Assembly: GCA_036379355.1 (NCBI GenBank)
Contig: DASVGV010000122.1
Span: forward strand, 1-51,568
DNA length: 51,568 bases
Reading direction: 5' to 3'
From: CAJCIY01 sp036379355
GTDB lineage: Bacteria; Actinomycetota; Actinomycetes; Mycobacteriales; CAJCIY01
Each line of letters starts with the position of its first letter. Positions within the stretch are counted from its first letter, which is position 1. Made by a program: the position numbers and the translations under genes. Below, in pieces: positions 23,535 through 31,123 of the stretch. The notes under the pieces were generated by a model that searched no databases, was not told where the DNA came from, and was given only the letters and a program-made list of their open reading frames with translations.

Positions 23535-23926
23535 ACGGCATCGCTGCGGTGCTCGTCGCGTCGGCCATCGCGGCTCCGGTCCACCCCCTGCGCTGCCCGG
23601 CTCCGAGTCGTGGCGTGGCACTCGTCGCCGTGCGGCCCGTCGCGGAGCAACCGCCGCCTGCGGAGCCCGCTCCGCCAGCACCGCAGACCTCGTGGCAGTC
23701 CGTCGTTCTCTCTCTCGGCTGGGACGGGCCGCTCATGCTCCGCGTCGCGTGGTGCGAGTCGCGGGACGAGCCATCTGCGACCGAGCCGCACTCCGGCGCC
23801 CACGGGCTGTTCCAGCAGCTCGGCGAGGCGAGCGACGACCCGTACACGCAGGTCAGCGACGCTTACTCCCTCTGGCAGGAGCAGGGGTACGGAGCGTGGG
23901 CCGCGAGCCGGGCGTGCTGGTCGTGA
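23531..23926 (+). CDS. Secreted lysozyme-like transglycosylase
   Basis: 131 residues. N-terminal hydrophobic segment GIAAVLVASAIAAPV acts as a likely signal, then a Pro-rich linker. VAWCESRDEPSA...SGAHGLFQQL... and YGAWAASRACW match the Rpf/transglycosylase fold, with Glu in CES as the catalytic acid. It would cleave peptidoglycan outside the membrane. It is encoded in the early operon between DNA methyltransferases, away from the lysis cassette, which is odd for a lysin. Confidence 0.75.
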   Translation: MNGIAAVLVASAIAAPVHPLRCPAPSRGVALVAVRPVAEQPPPAEPAPPAPQTSWQSVVLSLGWDGPLMLRVAWCESRDEPSATEPHSGAHGLFQQLGEASDDPYTQVSDAYSLWQEQGYGAWAASRACWS

Positions 23927-25251
23927 TCGTCGACCTCTTCGCGGGAGCTGGCGGTTGGGACGTCGCGGCCCGCGATCTCGGCCTGTGCCCCATCGGCATC
24001 GAGACCGATGCGGCCGCGTGCGCGACGAGATCAGCCGCCGGCCTGCGGACGGTCCGCGCGGACGTGACGTCGATCGACCCGGGGACGTGGCCTGCACGAG
24101 TCGACGGCCTGATCGCGTCGCCGCCGTGCCCGGCGTTCTCGCGTGCCGGCGACGGCCGAGGGGTGCGGGCTCTCGATGGCCTGTGCGCGTACGTGCGGTC
24201 CTGCGCCCGCTCGTGGCGCCCGTGGCTGATCGACGGGGCAAGCCCGCTGCTCGACGTCTCCGACGAGTCCGACATCGACGTCGACCCTGGGACGGACGCG
24301 CTCATCGCGCTCTCCGTCGAGCCGTTGCGCTGGGTCGACGCGCTCCGACCGACGTGGGTGGCGATGGAGCAGGTCCCCCCCGCTCTGCCTCTCTGGCACG
24401 CGTACGAGCACTGCCTGCGGGCGTGGGGCTACCGGACGTGGACTGGAGTGCTCTGCGCCGCGGACTACGGCGTCCCGCAGACCCGCAGGAGGGCGATCTT
24501 CATGGCGCGCCGGGACCGCCAGCCGTGGCCCGAGGGCCCGACGCACTCCGAGTCAGGCGGGGGCCTGTTCGGGCTCAAGCGGTGGGTGCCGATGGCCCGC
24601 GCGCTGGGGTGGGGCGACGAACCCTCGTGGGACTGGGAGCGCGCGGACGGGAGGCGGTGCTCGGTCACGTCCGCTGCGCCCGCGCGGACCGTGACCGGGA
24701 AGGCCGATCAGGGCTGGGCCGCGCCGAACCGGATGCGCCTTCGCACGGGAGCGAACACGACGGTCAGCGGGCGCCCGTACGACCGGTCCGTCGATCGTCC
24801 GGCGCCAACCGTCGACACGAAGGCGGGTCGCACCTGGCGCCTGAATACGAATCGTGGTACCGGCCCATCTGAGAGCGGCCGCCAGCAGATGGCGGTTGAC
24901 CGCGCCGCGCCAGCGGCAACGACGAGGGCATCGGGTCAATGGGTTTGGTCGCGACCGTCGACGACCGTAGTCGACTCTTTCGAGCCGACCGTCATCACGC
25001 GTCCAGGGCACCGCGACTGGGTCCGCGGCATCCCGCGCCAGGACGCCGCGGGCGGCGTGCGCGTGACCCTCGCCGAACTGGCCGCGCTCCAGGGCTTCGC
25101 GCCCGGCTTCCCGTGGCAGGGGAACAGGACGCAGATCGCCCGTCAGATCGGCAACGCGGTCCCCCCGGCGCTCGCGGCGGCTGTTCTCGCGCCGCTCATC
25201 GACAACCAACCGGCGCGGACGCACGCGCCCCGACTGGAGGAGACAGCATGA
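23923..25251 (+). CDS. C5-cytosine DNA methyltransferase
   Basis: 442 residues. Motif I DLFAGAGG (4-11), motif IV SPPC with catalytic Cys69, a motif VI EQVP variant of ENV (about 149), motif VIII QTRRRAIF (about 187) and motif X QIGNAVPP near the C-terminus. Between VIII and X is a long target-recognition region with repeated A-P-A-x-T-V-like segments. It transfers a methyl group to cytosine C5. Together with the other methyltransferase it suggests broad anti-restriction modification. GTG start overlapping upstream stop. Confidence 0.93.
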   Translation: MIVDLFAGAGGWDVAARDLGLCPIGIETDAAACATRSAAGLRTVRADVTSIDPGTWPARVDGLIASPPCPAFSRAGDGRGVRALDGLCAYVRSCARSWRPWLIDGASPLLDVSDESDIDVDPGTDALIALSVEPLRWVDALRPTWVAMEQVPPALPLWHAYEHCLRAWGYRTWTGVLCAADYGVPQTRRRAIFMARRDRQPWPEGPTHSESGGGLFGLKRWVPMARALGWGDEPSWDWERADGRRCSVTSAAPARTVTGKADQGWAAPNRMRLRTGANTTVSGRPYDRSVDRPAPTVDTKAGRTWRLNTNRGTGPSESGRQQMAVDRAAPAATTRASGQWVWSRPSTTVVDSFEPTVITRPGHRDWVRGIPRQDAAGGVRVTLAELAALQGFAPGFPWQGNRTQIARQIGNAVPPALAAAVLAPLIDNQPARTHAPRLEETA

Positions 25252-25298
25252 CGATCATCGCCATCAATGACGACGCCGTGGTCCGGAGAGAGTCGTGA
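25248..25298 (+). CDS. 16-codon mini-ORF linking adjacent genes
   Basis: ATG overlapping the methyltransferase stop and a stop overlapping the next GTG. The ribosome could reinitiate through it (product MTIIAINDDAVVRRES). A real peptide is uncertain. Confidence 0.3.
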   Translation: MTIIAINDDAVVRRES

Positions 25299-25387
25299 GC
25301 ACGATCGAAGGGCACTACCGCGGGTGGCGGTGGGTCGTAGATGAGGTCCGGCAGCTCGCCCGGCAGCTCGCGGAGCAGAGGCCGTGA
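25295..25387 (+). CDS. 30-residue small ORF
   Basis: GTG start and stop both overlap neighbours by 4 nt, keeping the coupled chain intact. The product is Arg/Gln-rich (VDEVRQLARQLAEQRP) and probably one helix. Unknown function. Confidence 0.4.
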   Translation: MSTIEGHYRGWRWVVDEVRQLARQLAEQRP

Positions 25388-26100
25388 CCGTCGAGGGACG
25401 CCTGCGCGTCGTGTCGGGCCTGCGTCTCGGGGCCGGGGCGCATGCGGCCCCGGACGGCGCCCCGGACGGCGCCCGTCTCTGCGTCATGGAGGCCGTCGCG
25501 TACGTCGCGGGCGAGCCCTGGTCCGACCGGCCGGCGTGCGCGAGCAGCGTGGTCTCCGCGTTCATGCGGCCGTGGAACGACGCGATGGCCGACGACGAGC
25601 GCCAGTCCTTGCGTCGGTACATCGCGCGCTTGGTCGGGAGCCGCGGCACCGATGAGCAGGAGATGCAGCGCTCGTGGATGGCGCTGGACTGGCTCGTTCG
25701 GGTGTACGCGCCAGCATGGCTCGACGCTGCGGGGCTCGGGGACCACGCCGACGGACTGCGCAGCCTCCGGCGTATCAGCTCCGGACGACGCGTCGCCGAG
25801 GCAGCACCCGTCGTCGTCGCAGCCAGGACCGCAGCCCGGGCCGCAGCCAGGACCGCAGCCGGACCCGCAGCCGGGGCCGCAGCCGGACCCGCAGCCTGGG
25901 ACGCAGCCGCGGCCGCAGCCTGGGCCGCAGACTGGGCGACAGCCGGGGCCGCAGACTGGGCGACAGCCCGGGCCGCAGCCGGGGCCGCCGCAGCCTGGGC
26001 GACATCCGAGGACGCTCTGGCGCCGACCGTCGCGGCCCTCCAGGCGTCTGCACACGACCTCATCGACCGGATGCTCAGGGTGACGGAGGAGGGATCGTGA
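25384..26100 (+). CDS. Phage protein with repeated Ala-Trp-rich region
   Basis: 238 residues. The N-terminal part (CVMEAVAYVAGEPWSDRPAC...PWNDAM...RYIARLVG) matches a protein family common in actinobacterial phages and prophages, function unknown. Residues about 145-210 are an Ala-rich repeat with AAW and ADWAT units, encoded by a roughly 12-bp GC-rich tandem repeat (about 25820-26000). Confidence 0.7.
   Translation: MTVEGRLRVVSGLRLGAGAHAAPDGAPDGARLCVMEAVAYVAGEPWSDRPACASSVVSAFMRPWNDAMADDERQSLRRYIARLVGSRGTDEQEMQRSWMALDWLVRVYAPAWLDAAGLGDHADGLRSLRRISSGRRVAEAAPVVVAARTAARAAARTAAGPAAGAAAGPAAWDAAAAAAWAADWATAGAADWATARAAAGAAAAWATSEDALAPTVAALQASAHDLIDRMLRVTEEGS
25820..26000. repeat. 12-bp-period GC-rich coding repeat
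   Basis: Degenerate units of the type GG(C/A)CCGCAGCC(G/A) recur at roughly 12-bp steps, giving Ala-rich repeats in frame and Pro-Gln-rich repeats in another frame. Slippage-prone and probably length-variable. Confidence 0.65.
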
Positions 26101-26705
26101 GCCGGTGCGAGGAGTTCGACGAGTTCGACGAGCCGTTCCCCAACGCTCGCGCGATGTACGCCGCCAACGCCGACCGGGCGCTCCGGGGCAAGCGCGGCCG
26201 GGCGATGCTCGCCGATCTCAGGGAGGCGCTCTTGGCGCTGCCGGACCGCCGCCTGGTCTCGGGCGCTCTCTCGACGGCGAGCCTGCGCCGATGGGTGGAC
26301 GCGGGCGGCGACGGTGCAGCCGAGCGGTGGCCGCACGCTTGGGAGGATGACCGGTCCGCGGCGGATGCGCTTGTCGAGCGCGAGGGCATCGGCGTGTGCG
26401 CGGTCGGCGCCTACTGCTGGTGGAAGGCAGTCGAGGGCGGCGCTGACCCTCGTGAAGCTATGGCCGAACTGCCCGTGACCGCGGACCTGCTCGGGGAGAA
26501 CGAGGAGGACACTGCTCTCGCAGGCGAGGCGGCGGGCATGAGCCGGATCGTGGCCAGGGAGATCGTGTGGCTCAACGACGGCTCGTTCGGCGGCTGCACT
26601 CCGGAAGAGCGGTACGAGCGCGTGCTGCGGTGGATCGGCGGGCGGATCGGGCCGAGGGCGACGGAGCCGACGTCCGCTGCCAGCACGGGCCGACGCGGCG
26701 CATGA
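26097..26705 (+). CDS. Protein of unknown function
   Basis: 202 residues, GTG start in overlap. Acidic N-terminus (CEEFDEFDEPFP), then a helical domain with GVCAVGAYCWWKAV and SRIVAREIVWLNDG...TPEERYERVLRWI. Its C-terminal pattern resembles the DUF6197-like product that follows, so the two may be related. No enzymatic motif. Confidence 0.6.
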   Translation: MSRCEEFDEFDEPFPNARAMYAANADRALRGKRGRAMLADLREALLALPDRRLVSGALSTASLRRWVDAGGDGAAERWPHAWEDDRSAADALVEREGIGVCAVGAYCWWKAVEGGADPREAMAELPVTADLLGENEEDTALAGEAAGMSRIVAREIVWLNDGSFGGCTPEERYERVLRWIGGRIGPRATEPTSAASTGRRGA

Positions 26706-27028
26706 CCAGTCGCACGGTCCGGGACACGCTCGTCGCCGCCCGAGCGCTCGTCGAGCGCGGCTGGTGCCGAGGGTACGCGGCCGTCACGGCAGAGGGCGTC
26801 GACTGCGACCCGCGCGACCCTCGCGCGGTCCGGTGGACCGCGATCGGAGCGCTGCCCGTGGCCGACCGGTCGCCGGACCGGAGCGAGTGGATGGAGTGCG
26901 TCACGTTTCTCAGGCGGGGAGCACGGTTGTCCCCTACCGCCGACTTCGGCGCGTGGAACAACGACCCTCGGACGACCCGACCTGACGTGCTGGCCGCGTT
27001 CGACGGAGCGATCAAGGCGGCGTCGTGA
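26702..27028 (+). CDS. DUF6197-like protein
   Basis: 108 residues. LVAARALVERGWCRGYAAV near the N-terminus and FGAWNNDPRTTRPDVLAAFDGAIKAA at the C-terminus match the DUF6197 pattern (W-N-D-x-P-x-R-T...V-x-x-A-F-D-x-A). Common in streptomycete and other actinobacterial genomes and phages; unknown function. Confidence 0.7.
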   Translation: MTSRTVRDTLVAARALVERGWCRGYAAVTAEGVDCDPRDPRAVRWTAIGALPVADRSPDRSEWMECVTFLRRGARLSPTADFGAWNNDPRTTRPDVLAAFDGAIKAAS

Positions 27029-27198
27029 CGGCCAGGGAACCCGCTTGGTGCCCGGCGACGCTGCTCATCGCGGACGACAAGTGGGGCTCGTACACCCGCT
27101 ACTGCGACGGCTACGCGGGGCACGACGGGCCGCACTGGTCCCGGTCCAGCGCGTGCGACCCCCCTGCCGCGCTGGTGTGGCCGTGGGGGCCGCAGTGA
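27025..27198 (+). CDS. Small Cys/Trp-rich protein
   Basis: 57 residues, GTG overlap start. WCPATLL, YCDGYAGHDGPHW and ACDPP suggest a metal site of the type seen in many phage mini-proteins. It is the last gene before a 560-bp gap. Confidence 0.5.
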   Translation: MTAREPAWCPATLLIADDKWGSYTRYCDGYAGHDGPHWSRSSACDPPAALVWPWGPQ

Positions 27199-27760
27199 AG
27201 GCCGGACGCGAGTGTGCCCGTGTCGCAAGACACGGGCACATCTCGGTGTTACAGTCGGAGTCACCACAACCCGCTGCCCAGAGCGTAGCGGACGGCGCAG
27301 GAGTCGTCAAGCCGGCTCAGGGCTTGATGTGCGGGCCGTCGAAAGCTCCCCGGCCGACCCCCGGGTGCACCCCCGTCGCAGGGCGGACAGCCCCATGCCC
27401 TTGGGCAAGGCACTCTCATCGCGGTCCGGTCCCGCGGATACCTGCCGAGCGGCGAGAGGACGGGTCAGTTCGACCCTGCGGAGGATGCAGCCTGAGACAT
27501 GGTGAGGGGGCCGGGATGCTCACGCCCGCAGGGCGGGAGCCGCAGTGCGTGCCGCGGCACCCGCGTTCCGCCGGCACCCGGCCGCGGCAGAGGGGTGGAC
27601 CTGTCTGTCCTTTGACCGACCGACCAACCGTGAGCGTCACCGAGCCGCACGTCAGTCGGTCGAGTACCGAGGAACCGACCCCAACGTCAACGGCAACACC
27701 GACGTCAACACCCACACCGAAACCTCGCCGGGCGGGGTCTCGGGGTAATCAGGGGGCGGC
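27199..27760 (+). ncRNA. Candidate structured non-coding RNA region
   Basis: About 560 bp without a convincing gene. Open frames are short or have poor third-position GC. It holds a series of strong stems: 27213-27224/27229-27240 (12 bp, GCAA tetraloop); 27307-27313/27321-27327 (7 bp); a multiloop closed by 27413-27417/27454-27458 enclosing 27420-27424/27432-27436 and 27444-27446/27451-27453; 27462-27466/27472-27476; 27525-27529/27533-27537; and the palindrome at 27549-27560. The first stem could simply be a terminator for the upstream operon. I cannot assign an RNA family. Confidence 0.4.
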
Positions 27761-28108
27761 GTGAACCCGGTCGAGGTTGACGCGAAGATCCTCGAGCTGT
27801 GCGACCTGCTCGAACGCCAGGCGGGCGAGAGCGCCGCCCTCGCGGTCAAGGCCGCAGAGTCAGAAGCCCGCTACCGGAGGGCGGTCGCGACGACGCAACT
27901 GCGCGTGCGGTCCGAGATGTCCTCCGAGAAGCCGACGGAAGGCAGGGTCGACGCGGAGGTCACCGTCCGCGTGTCGGGGCTCCTGGCGGAGAGGCTGATC
28001 GCGGAGGCCAAGAGCACTTCGGCGCGCGACGTCATGTTCGCGACACGCGCACGTATCGACGCGCTGCGTACAATCGCAGCATCCATGAGGGAGGCCGCCC
28101 GAGGATGA
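27761..28108 (+). CDS. Helical protein of unknown function
   Basis: 115 residues. GTG start after AGGGGG. Long amphipathic helices (KILELCDLLERQ...LAVKAAESEARYRRAVATTQ) and a C-terminal DALRTIAASMREAARG. The pattern is that of small actinophage proteins proposed to bind DNA or form coiled coils. It restarts the early operon after the gap. Confidence 0.6.
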   Translation: MNPVEVDAKILELCDLLERQAGESAALAVKAAESEARYRRAVATTQLRVRSEMSSEKPTEGRVDAEVTVRVSGLLAERLIAEAKSTSARDVMFATRARIDALRTIAASMREAARG

Positions 28109-28305
28109 CGACGAAGCGCCCGTACTGGCACGATCTCCCAGCGGTCAAGGTGCCGAAGGTGACGGACCTGTGCCGCCAGTGCGGCCACGTCCGCGACCTG
28201 CACGGCGCTCCGCCGTACCGAGGGGCGTGCCGCGCGAGACATTGCTCGTGCCTAGCCGCGCCGTCGTGGGTCGTCGCCGGGCTCCCAGAGGGTTCGAGGC
28301 GATGA
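28105..28305 (+). CDS. Small zinc-binding protein
   Basis: 66 residues; ATGA overlap. DLCRQCGHVRDLHG...GACRARHCSCL offers Cys/His ligands for one or two zinc ions; this C-x2-C-G-H pattern is frequent in actinophage early proteins. Unknown function. Confidence 0.6.
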   Translation: MTTKRPYWHDLPAVKVPKVTDLCRQCGHVRDLHGAPPYRGACRARHCSCLAAPSWVVAGLPEGSRR

Positions 28306-28838
28306 GCCGTCCCGCGGTCCCGCGGTCCGCCGAGGTCCAGCGGGACGCGGCGGAGATCGCGACGCTGTCGCGCGAGGTCGTGGACGCGTGGCGCTGGGCG
28401 GCTCCGGACGCCTACCGCCGGCCGAGCCACGCCGAGCCCACCGACGCATCGACACCTGCGTCCACGGTCAGGTGCGCCGCCTGCGCTGGGTCGGGCGAGC
28501 GCGACAACGGCCCGTGCCCGGACTGCGGGGGCGACGGCAGCCTCCCGTCGGGGGGCGACCCGACCGGCTCGACCGTGGTCTCGACCCAGCGGTACCGCTC
28601 CCTGCTCCGGGACGCGGCATCCGACGTACGCGAGGCGAAGTGGCGGCTGGCCCACGCCGTCCAGGCTCTCGGGGACGCCCTGCGGCTCCAGGAGCCGCGC
28701 GAGGGCATCGAGGTAGCGGACGTCCGCACGCTCCCCCACCCCGCCGACAGGGGGGACCTGGCACGCGCCCACGCGGCGCAGGAGAGGCGCAGGCAGAGAG
28801 CCGAGTCATCGGGGGACTGGACGGAGGTGACAGGGTGA
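28302..28838 (+). CDS. DnaJ-type zinc-finger protein
   Basis: 178 residues. CAACAGSGERDNGPCPDCGGDGS is a DnaJ-like C-x2-C-x-G-x-G / C-x2-C-x-G-x-G pair. It is followed by a helical domain (RYRSLLRDAASDVREAKWRLAHAVQAL). Coupled to neighbours by ATGA/GTGA. Protein or nucleic-acid binding is likely; target unknown. Confidence 0.65.
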   Translation: MSRPAVPRSAEVQRDAAEIATLSREVVDAWRWAAPDAYRRPSHAEPTDASTPASTVRCAACAGSGERDNGPCPDCGGDGSLPSGGDPTGSTVVSTQRYRSLLRDAASDVREAKWRLAHAVQALGDALRLQEPREGIEVADVRTLPHPADRGDLARAHAAQERRRQRAESSGDWTEVTG

Positions 28839-29077
28839 GCTACAGCTACCGGGGCGAGTGCGCTCGGTGCGGGACGGAAGTCCTCGTGCGTGGCACCGAT
28901 CATGTCTACGTGTGCGACCTCTGCGGGCGCCAGTGCGCCGACTGGCCGGACCGCGTGCAGGTCAAGGTCGAGTGGTCCGACCTCGTGGACGCGGACACCC
29001 TCGACGTGTGTGCCGACTGCATCCGCCTACCTGCCGTCGCCGCGCTGCGCCGCGACCTCTGGCGCGACGCGCCGTGA
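28835..29077 (+). CDS. Zinc-ribbon protein
   Basis: 80 residues. CARCGTEV, CDLCGRQC and CADC form three Cys pairs, enough for two zinc sites. GTG start overlapping upstream stop. Unknown function. Confidence 0.6.
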   Translation: MSYSYRGECARCGTEVLVRGTDHVYVCDLCGRQCADWPDRVQVKVEWSDLVDADTLDVCADCIRLPAVAALRRDLWRDAP

Positions 29078-29208
29078 CCCGGTGGCTGACAGACCGCGGG
29101 CGGATGCGGTGCGCCGTCTGCGTCGGGAGGGACGCGGTGGTCCAGGGCAGGTGCCGGGCGTGCATGGCCTACCTCCGGCGCCACGGCCACGACCGGCCGT
29201 GGTCATGA
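29074..29208 (+). CDS. Small zinc-binding protein
   Basis: 44 residues, GTG overlap start. MRCAVCVGRDAVVQGRCRACMAYLRRHG has a C-x2-C...C-x2-C arrangement. Unknown function. Confidence 0.55.
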   Translation: MTRWLTDRGRMRCAVCVGRDAVVQGRCRACMAYLRRHGHDRPWS

Positions 29209-29399
29209 GCGAGCCCCACCCCGGCGCGCTCTCGCACGACGCGCCCGCCGTGGTCGTCGTGACGAAGGACCGGCGCAAGTGGCTCGTCACCTGCATCGAC
29301 CACGGCCGGGTCTGCCGGGGCCACACCACCGAGGCGTACGCCGTCGAGTGCGCGGAGATACACGCCGGGCGCAGGCCGGCGAGGACGGCTCGACCATGA
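29205..29399 (+). CDS. Small protein of unknown function
   Basis: 64 residues. AVVVVTKDRRKWLVTC and a C-terminal TTEAYAVECAEIHAGR helix with several His/Cys. A 9-codon ORF (29396-29425) overlaps its stop and the next ATG, preserving coupled translation. Confidence 0.5.
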   Translation: MSEPHPGALSHDAPAVVVVTKDRRKWLVTCIDHGRVCRGHTTEAYAVECAEIHAGRRPARTARP

Positions 29400-29421
29400 C
29401 GGCCGTGCGGAACGGGCGACT

Positions 29422-30057
29422 ATGACGCCTTGTGCGACGTGCGGGCGGCCGCACGAGCGCGAGGGGCCGTCCGGGCGCACGATCCCGACGTGCGTGGCCC
29501 ACCGGGCGAACGGCGAGCCGTGCATGAACTGGCCGCTCGACGGAGCGTCCGTCTGCGCCCAGCGCCACGGCGGCTCGACTCCGCAGGTCCGGGCGAAGGC
29601 GAGGGAGCGCGTCGAGGAGCGACGCGCCATGAGCATCCTCGCGAGGCTGGACGCGCCCCCGCCGATCGACCACCCGATCCTCGAGCTGATCTCACTGGCG
29701 GCCGAGACGAAGGAGCTGCGGAGGATCGCGACCGAGCGCGTCTCCGCGCTCGACGAGATCGACGTGACGGACAAGATGGGCGTCGAGAGGGTCCGCGCGG
29801 TCGTGGGTCTCCTCGAACGCCTGATCGACCAGTGCACGCGGCAACTGGTCGACATGAGCAAGTTGGACCTCCAGGCGAGGGGCCTCGCCCTCACTCGCCA
29901 GATGGCGCAGGACACGATGGCCGCCGTGAGCCGCGCCCTGGAGCGAGCGGGGCTCGGGGAGCACGACGCCGAGGTGCGGGAGCACCTCGCGTCAGAGCTC
30001 CGAGCGATCAGGGCGCAGACGCCGACGCTCCCGCCCCAGCCGCGCTACCGCCATTGA
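29422..30057 (+). CDS. Zinc-binding phage protein, possible terminase small subunit-like
   Basis: 211 residues. CATCGRPHE, then TCVAHRANGEPCMNWPLDGASVCAQRHGGSTPQVRAKA is a C...G-x-P-C...C-x2-H-G-G-x-x-P-Q-V pattern common in actinophage proteins, sometimes annotated as terminase small subunit. A long helical C-terminal region (ERVSALDEIDVTDKMGVERV...) follows. It ends the rightward early operon and converges on the leftward block. The terminase role is uncertain because the large subunit is 4 kb away. Confidence 0.5.
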   Translation: MTPCATCGRPHEREGPSGRTIPTCVAHRANGEPCMNWPLDGASVCAQRHGGSTPQVRAKARERVEERRAMSILARLDAPPPIDHPILELISLAAETKELRRIATERVSALDEIDVTDKMGVERVRAVVGLLERLIDQCTRQLVDMSKLDLQARGLALTRQMAQDTMAAVSRALERAGLGEHDAEVREHLASELRAIRAQTPTLPPQPRYRH

Positions 30058-30081
30058 CAGCCATTGACAGGCCACCTGGGC

Positions 30082-30306
30082 TTATGTACCATCTGACTCA
30101 GGTTGGGCGTGTCTGACCTCCCTCCCGGTCTCCCCGGCCCACCGGACGATCTCGCTCCGGAGCCAGAGCGTGGCCCTCGCCCACCTGGCCCAGGGATCGG
30201 GCAGCTCCCCGCGGTGGCGCCACTGGTCCACGGTGCCCGGGTCGACGCCGAGCATCCGGGCGACCTCGACGCGGTCCGCGAGCTCCGACGGCTCGGCGCG
30301 GCTCAC
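30082..30306 (-). CDS. HTH (MerR/AlpA-like) DNA-binding protein
   Basis: 74 residues from a GTG at 30306 that overlaps the stop of the upstream gene. LADRVEVARMLGVDPGTVDQWRHRGELPDP...LWLRSEIVRWA is an HTH_17-type domain. It shares VxQWRHRGxLP with the C-terminus of the 32878 gene product, so the two are likely paralogues. A GTG at 30327 is also in frame. Confidence 0.7.
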   Translation of the reverse strand: MSRAEPSELADRVEVARMLGVDPGTVDQWRHRGELPDPWARWARATLWLRSEIVRWAGETGREVRHAQPESDGT

Positions 30307-30443
30307 GACGCCGCCTGCCGCGTCCACGCGACCGACGCCGCGTCCGCCCGCGAGAGAGCGTCCGCGGCAGCGAGGAGACGCCCTCGGTACCGGCCCTCGG
30401 TACCGGCCCGCATCATTTCGACGATCCCTCGTTCGTCACCCAT
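30303..30443 (-). CDS. 46-residue small protein
   Basis: ATG at 30443 with GGGTGACG following; product MGDERGIVEMMRAG... then LLAAADALSRADAASVAWTRQAAS. Its stop overlaps the GTG of the HTH gene, matching the coupling seen throughout the block. A short direct duplication of GGCCGGTACCGAG lies inside. Confidence 0.55.
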   Translation of the reverse strand: MGDERGIVEMMRAGTEGRYRGRLLAAADALSRADAASVAWTRQAAS

Positions 30444-30627
30444 CGTCGCATCCTCTCTTCCTGAGCCGGGCGAGCGCCCGGCAACCCAGCACGGTCGCCG
30501 CGGTCCCCAGCGCGACCCACAGCACGACGGCTCCCGCCGTCTCGCCGGCCCACGACGTCACGAGGCCGACCACGATCAGCACTGCGAGCCACCCGCCGCA
30601 GCCCCAGCGCCGCTCAGGAGGGGTCAC
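30436..30627 (-). CDS. Small membrane protein
   Basis: 63 residues from the GTG at 30627 (GTGA-type overlap with the next upstream gene). Two hydrophobic segments (GWLAVLIVVGLVTSWAG and GAVVLWVALGTAATVLG) with a basic C-terminus (ARLRKRG). Unknown function. Confidence 0.55.
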   Translation of the reverse strand: MTPPERRWGCGGWLAVLIVVGLVTSWAGETAGAVVLWVALGTAATVLGCRALARLRKRGCDDG

Positions 30628-30905
30628 CGGGGGCCTCGGGCGTCCGAGATGACCTGCCGGACGACGGGGCGGTAGAACAGCACCGCTACGACCGCCGCGA
30701 TCCCCAACGCGATCTCGTCGAAGGGCCCTGGTATCGGCAGGAGCCCGGCGGCGAGAGCGCAGCGGAGCGGACGCGGGAGTCGTCGGTCTGTCGCGATGCC
30801 CCTGAGCACCCGCACGGCCACCGCGAGCCGCCTGCGGGCGACGGCGGCACCGAGTACCGCTGCCGCCGCTCCGAGGCCCGCCAGCGCCCACACGAGCGGG
30901 CTCAC
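30624..30905 (-). CDS. Membrane protein
   Basis: 93 residues from the GTG at 30905. N-terminal transmembrane segment PLVWALAGLGAAAAVLGAAV, a basic linker (RRRLAVAVRVLRG) and a second hydrophobic stretch (EIALGIAAVVAVLFY). PLRCALAAGLLPIPGPFDE resembles the conserved part of DUF1232-type YkvA proteins. Role unknown. Confidence 0.55.
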   Translation of the reverse strand: MSPLVWALAGLGAAAAVLGAAVARRRLAVAVRVLRGIATDRRLPRPLRCALAAGLLPIPGPFDEIALGIAAVVAVLFYRPVVRQVISDARGPR

Positions 30906-31123
30906 GACGGCGCCTGCGCCTTGCACCGCCCGCGGCCGAGGTACGCGGTGCGCACCATCGTGCCGTGCTCCTCGTGGGGCTCTGAGACGGCCACCGCGAC
31001 CTGCGGGCAGACCGACCCGTCCGCCTTGCAGACGTCGAGCGGCCCGACCCGCACCTGATCGGCCGGTCCGTGGGCGACCCACCCTCCGGGCTGCCGGACG
31101 AAGGTCACGCGCTCCGCGCTCAT
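30902..31123 (-). CDS. Small protein of unknown function
   Basis: 73 residues; ATG at 31123 overlapping the upstream stop. RVTFVRQPGGWVAHGPAD and later Cys residues (DVCKADGSVC) suggest a small beta-rich, possibly metal-binding protein. No family. Confidence 0.5.
   Translation of the reverse strand: MSAERVTFVRQPGGWVAHGPADQVRVGPLDVCKADGSVCPQVAVAVSEPHEEHGTMVRTAYLGRGRCKAQAPS

Noticed and set aside
27482..27520. Group I intron core in the structured region
   Set aside because: A CAGCCTGAGACA stretch is faintly like a P7 segment, but no P3-P8 pairing or exon gene was found.
27327..27764. Protein-coding gene with Thr/Pro-rich tail in the 27.2-27.8 kb gap
   Set aside because: The frame has weak third-position GC and no ribosome site; another frame has better bias only over a short part. 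Strong stems suggest RNA instead.
29396..29425. Nine-codon ORF MTAVRNGRL
   Set aside because: It links two genes by 4-nt overlaps, but is too short to claim as a gene; mentioned only with its neighbour.
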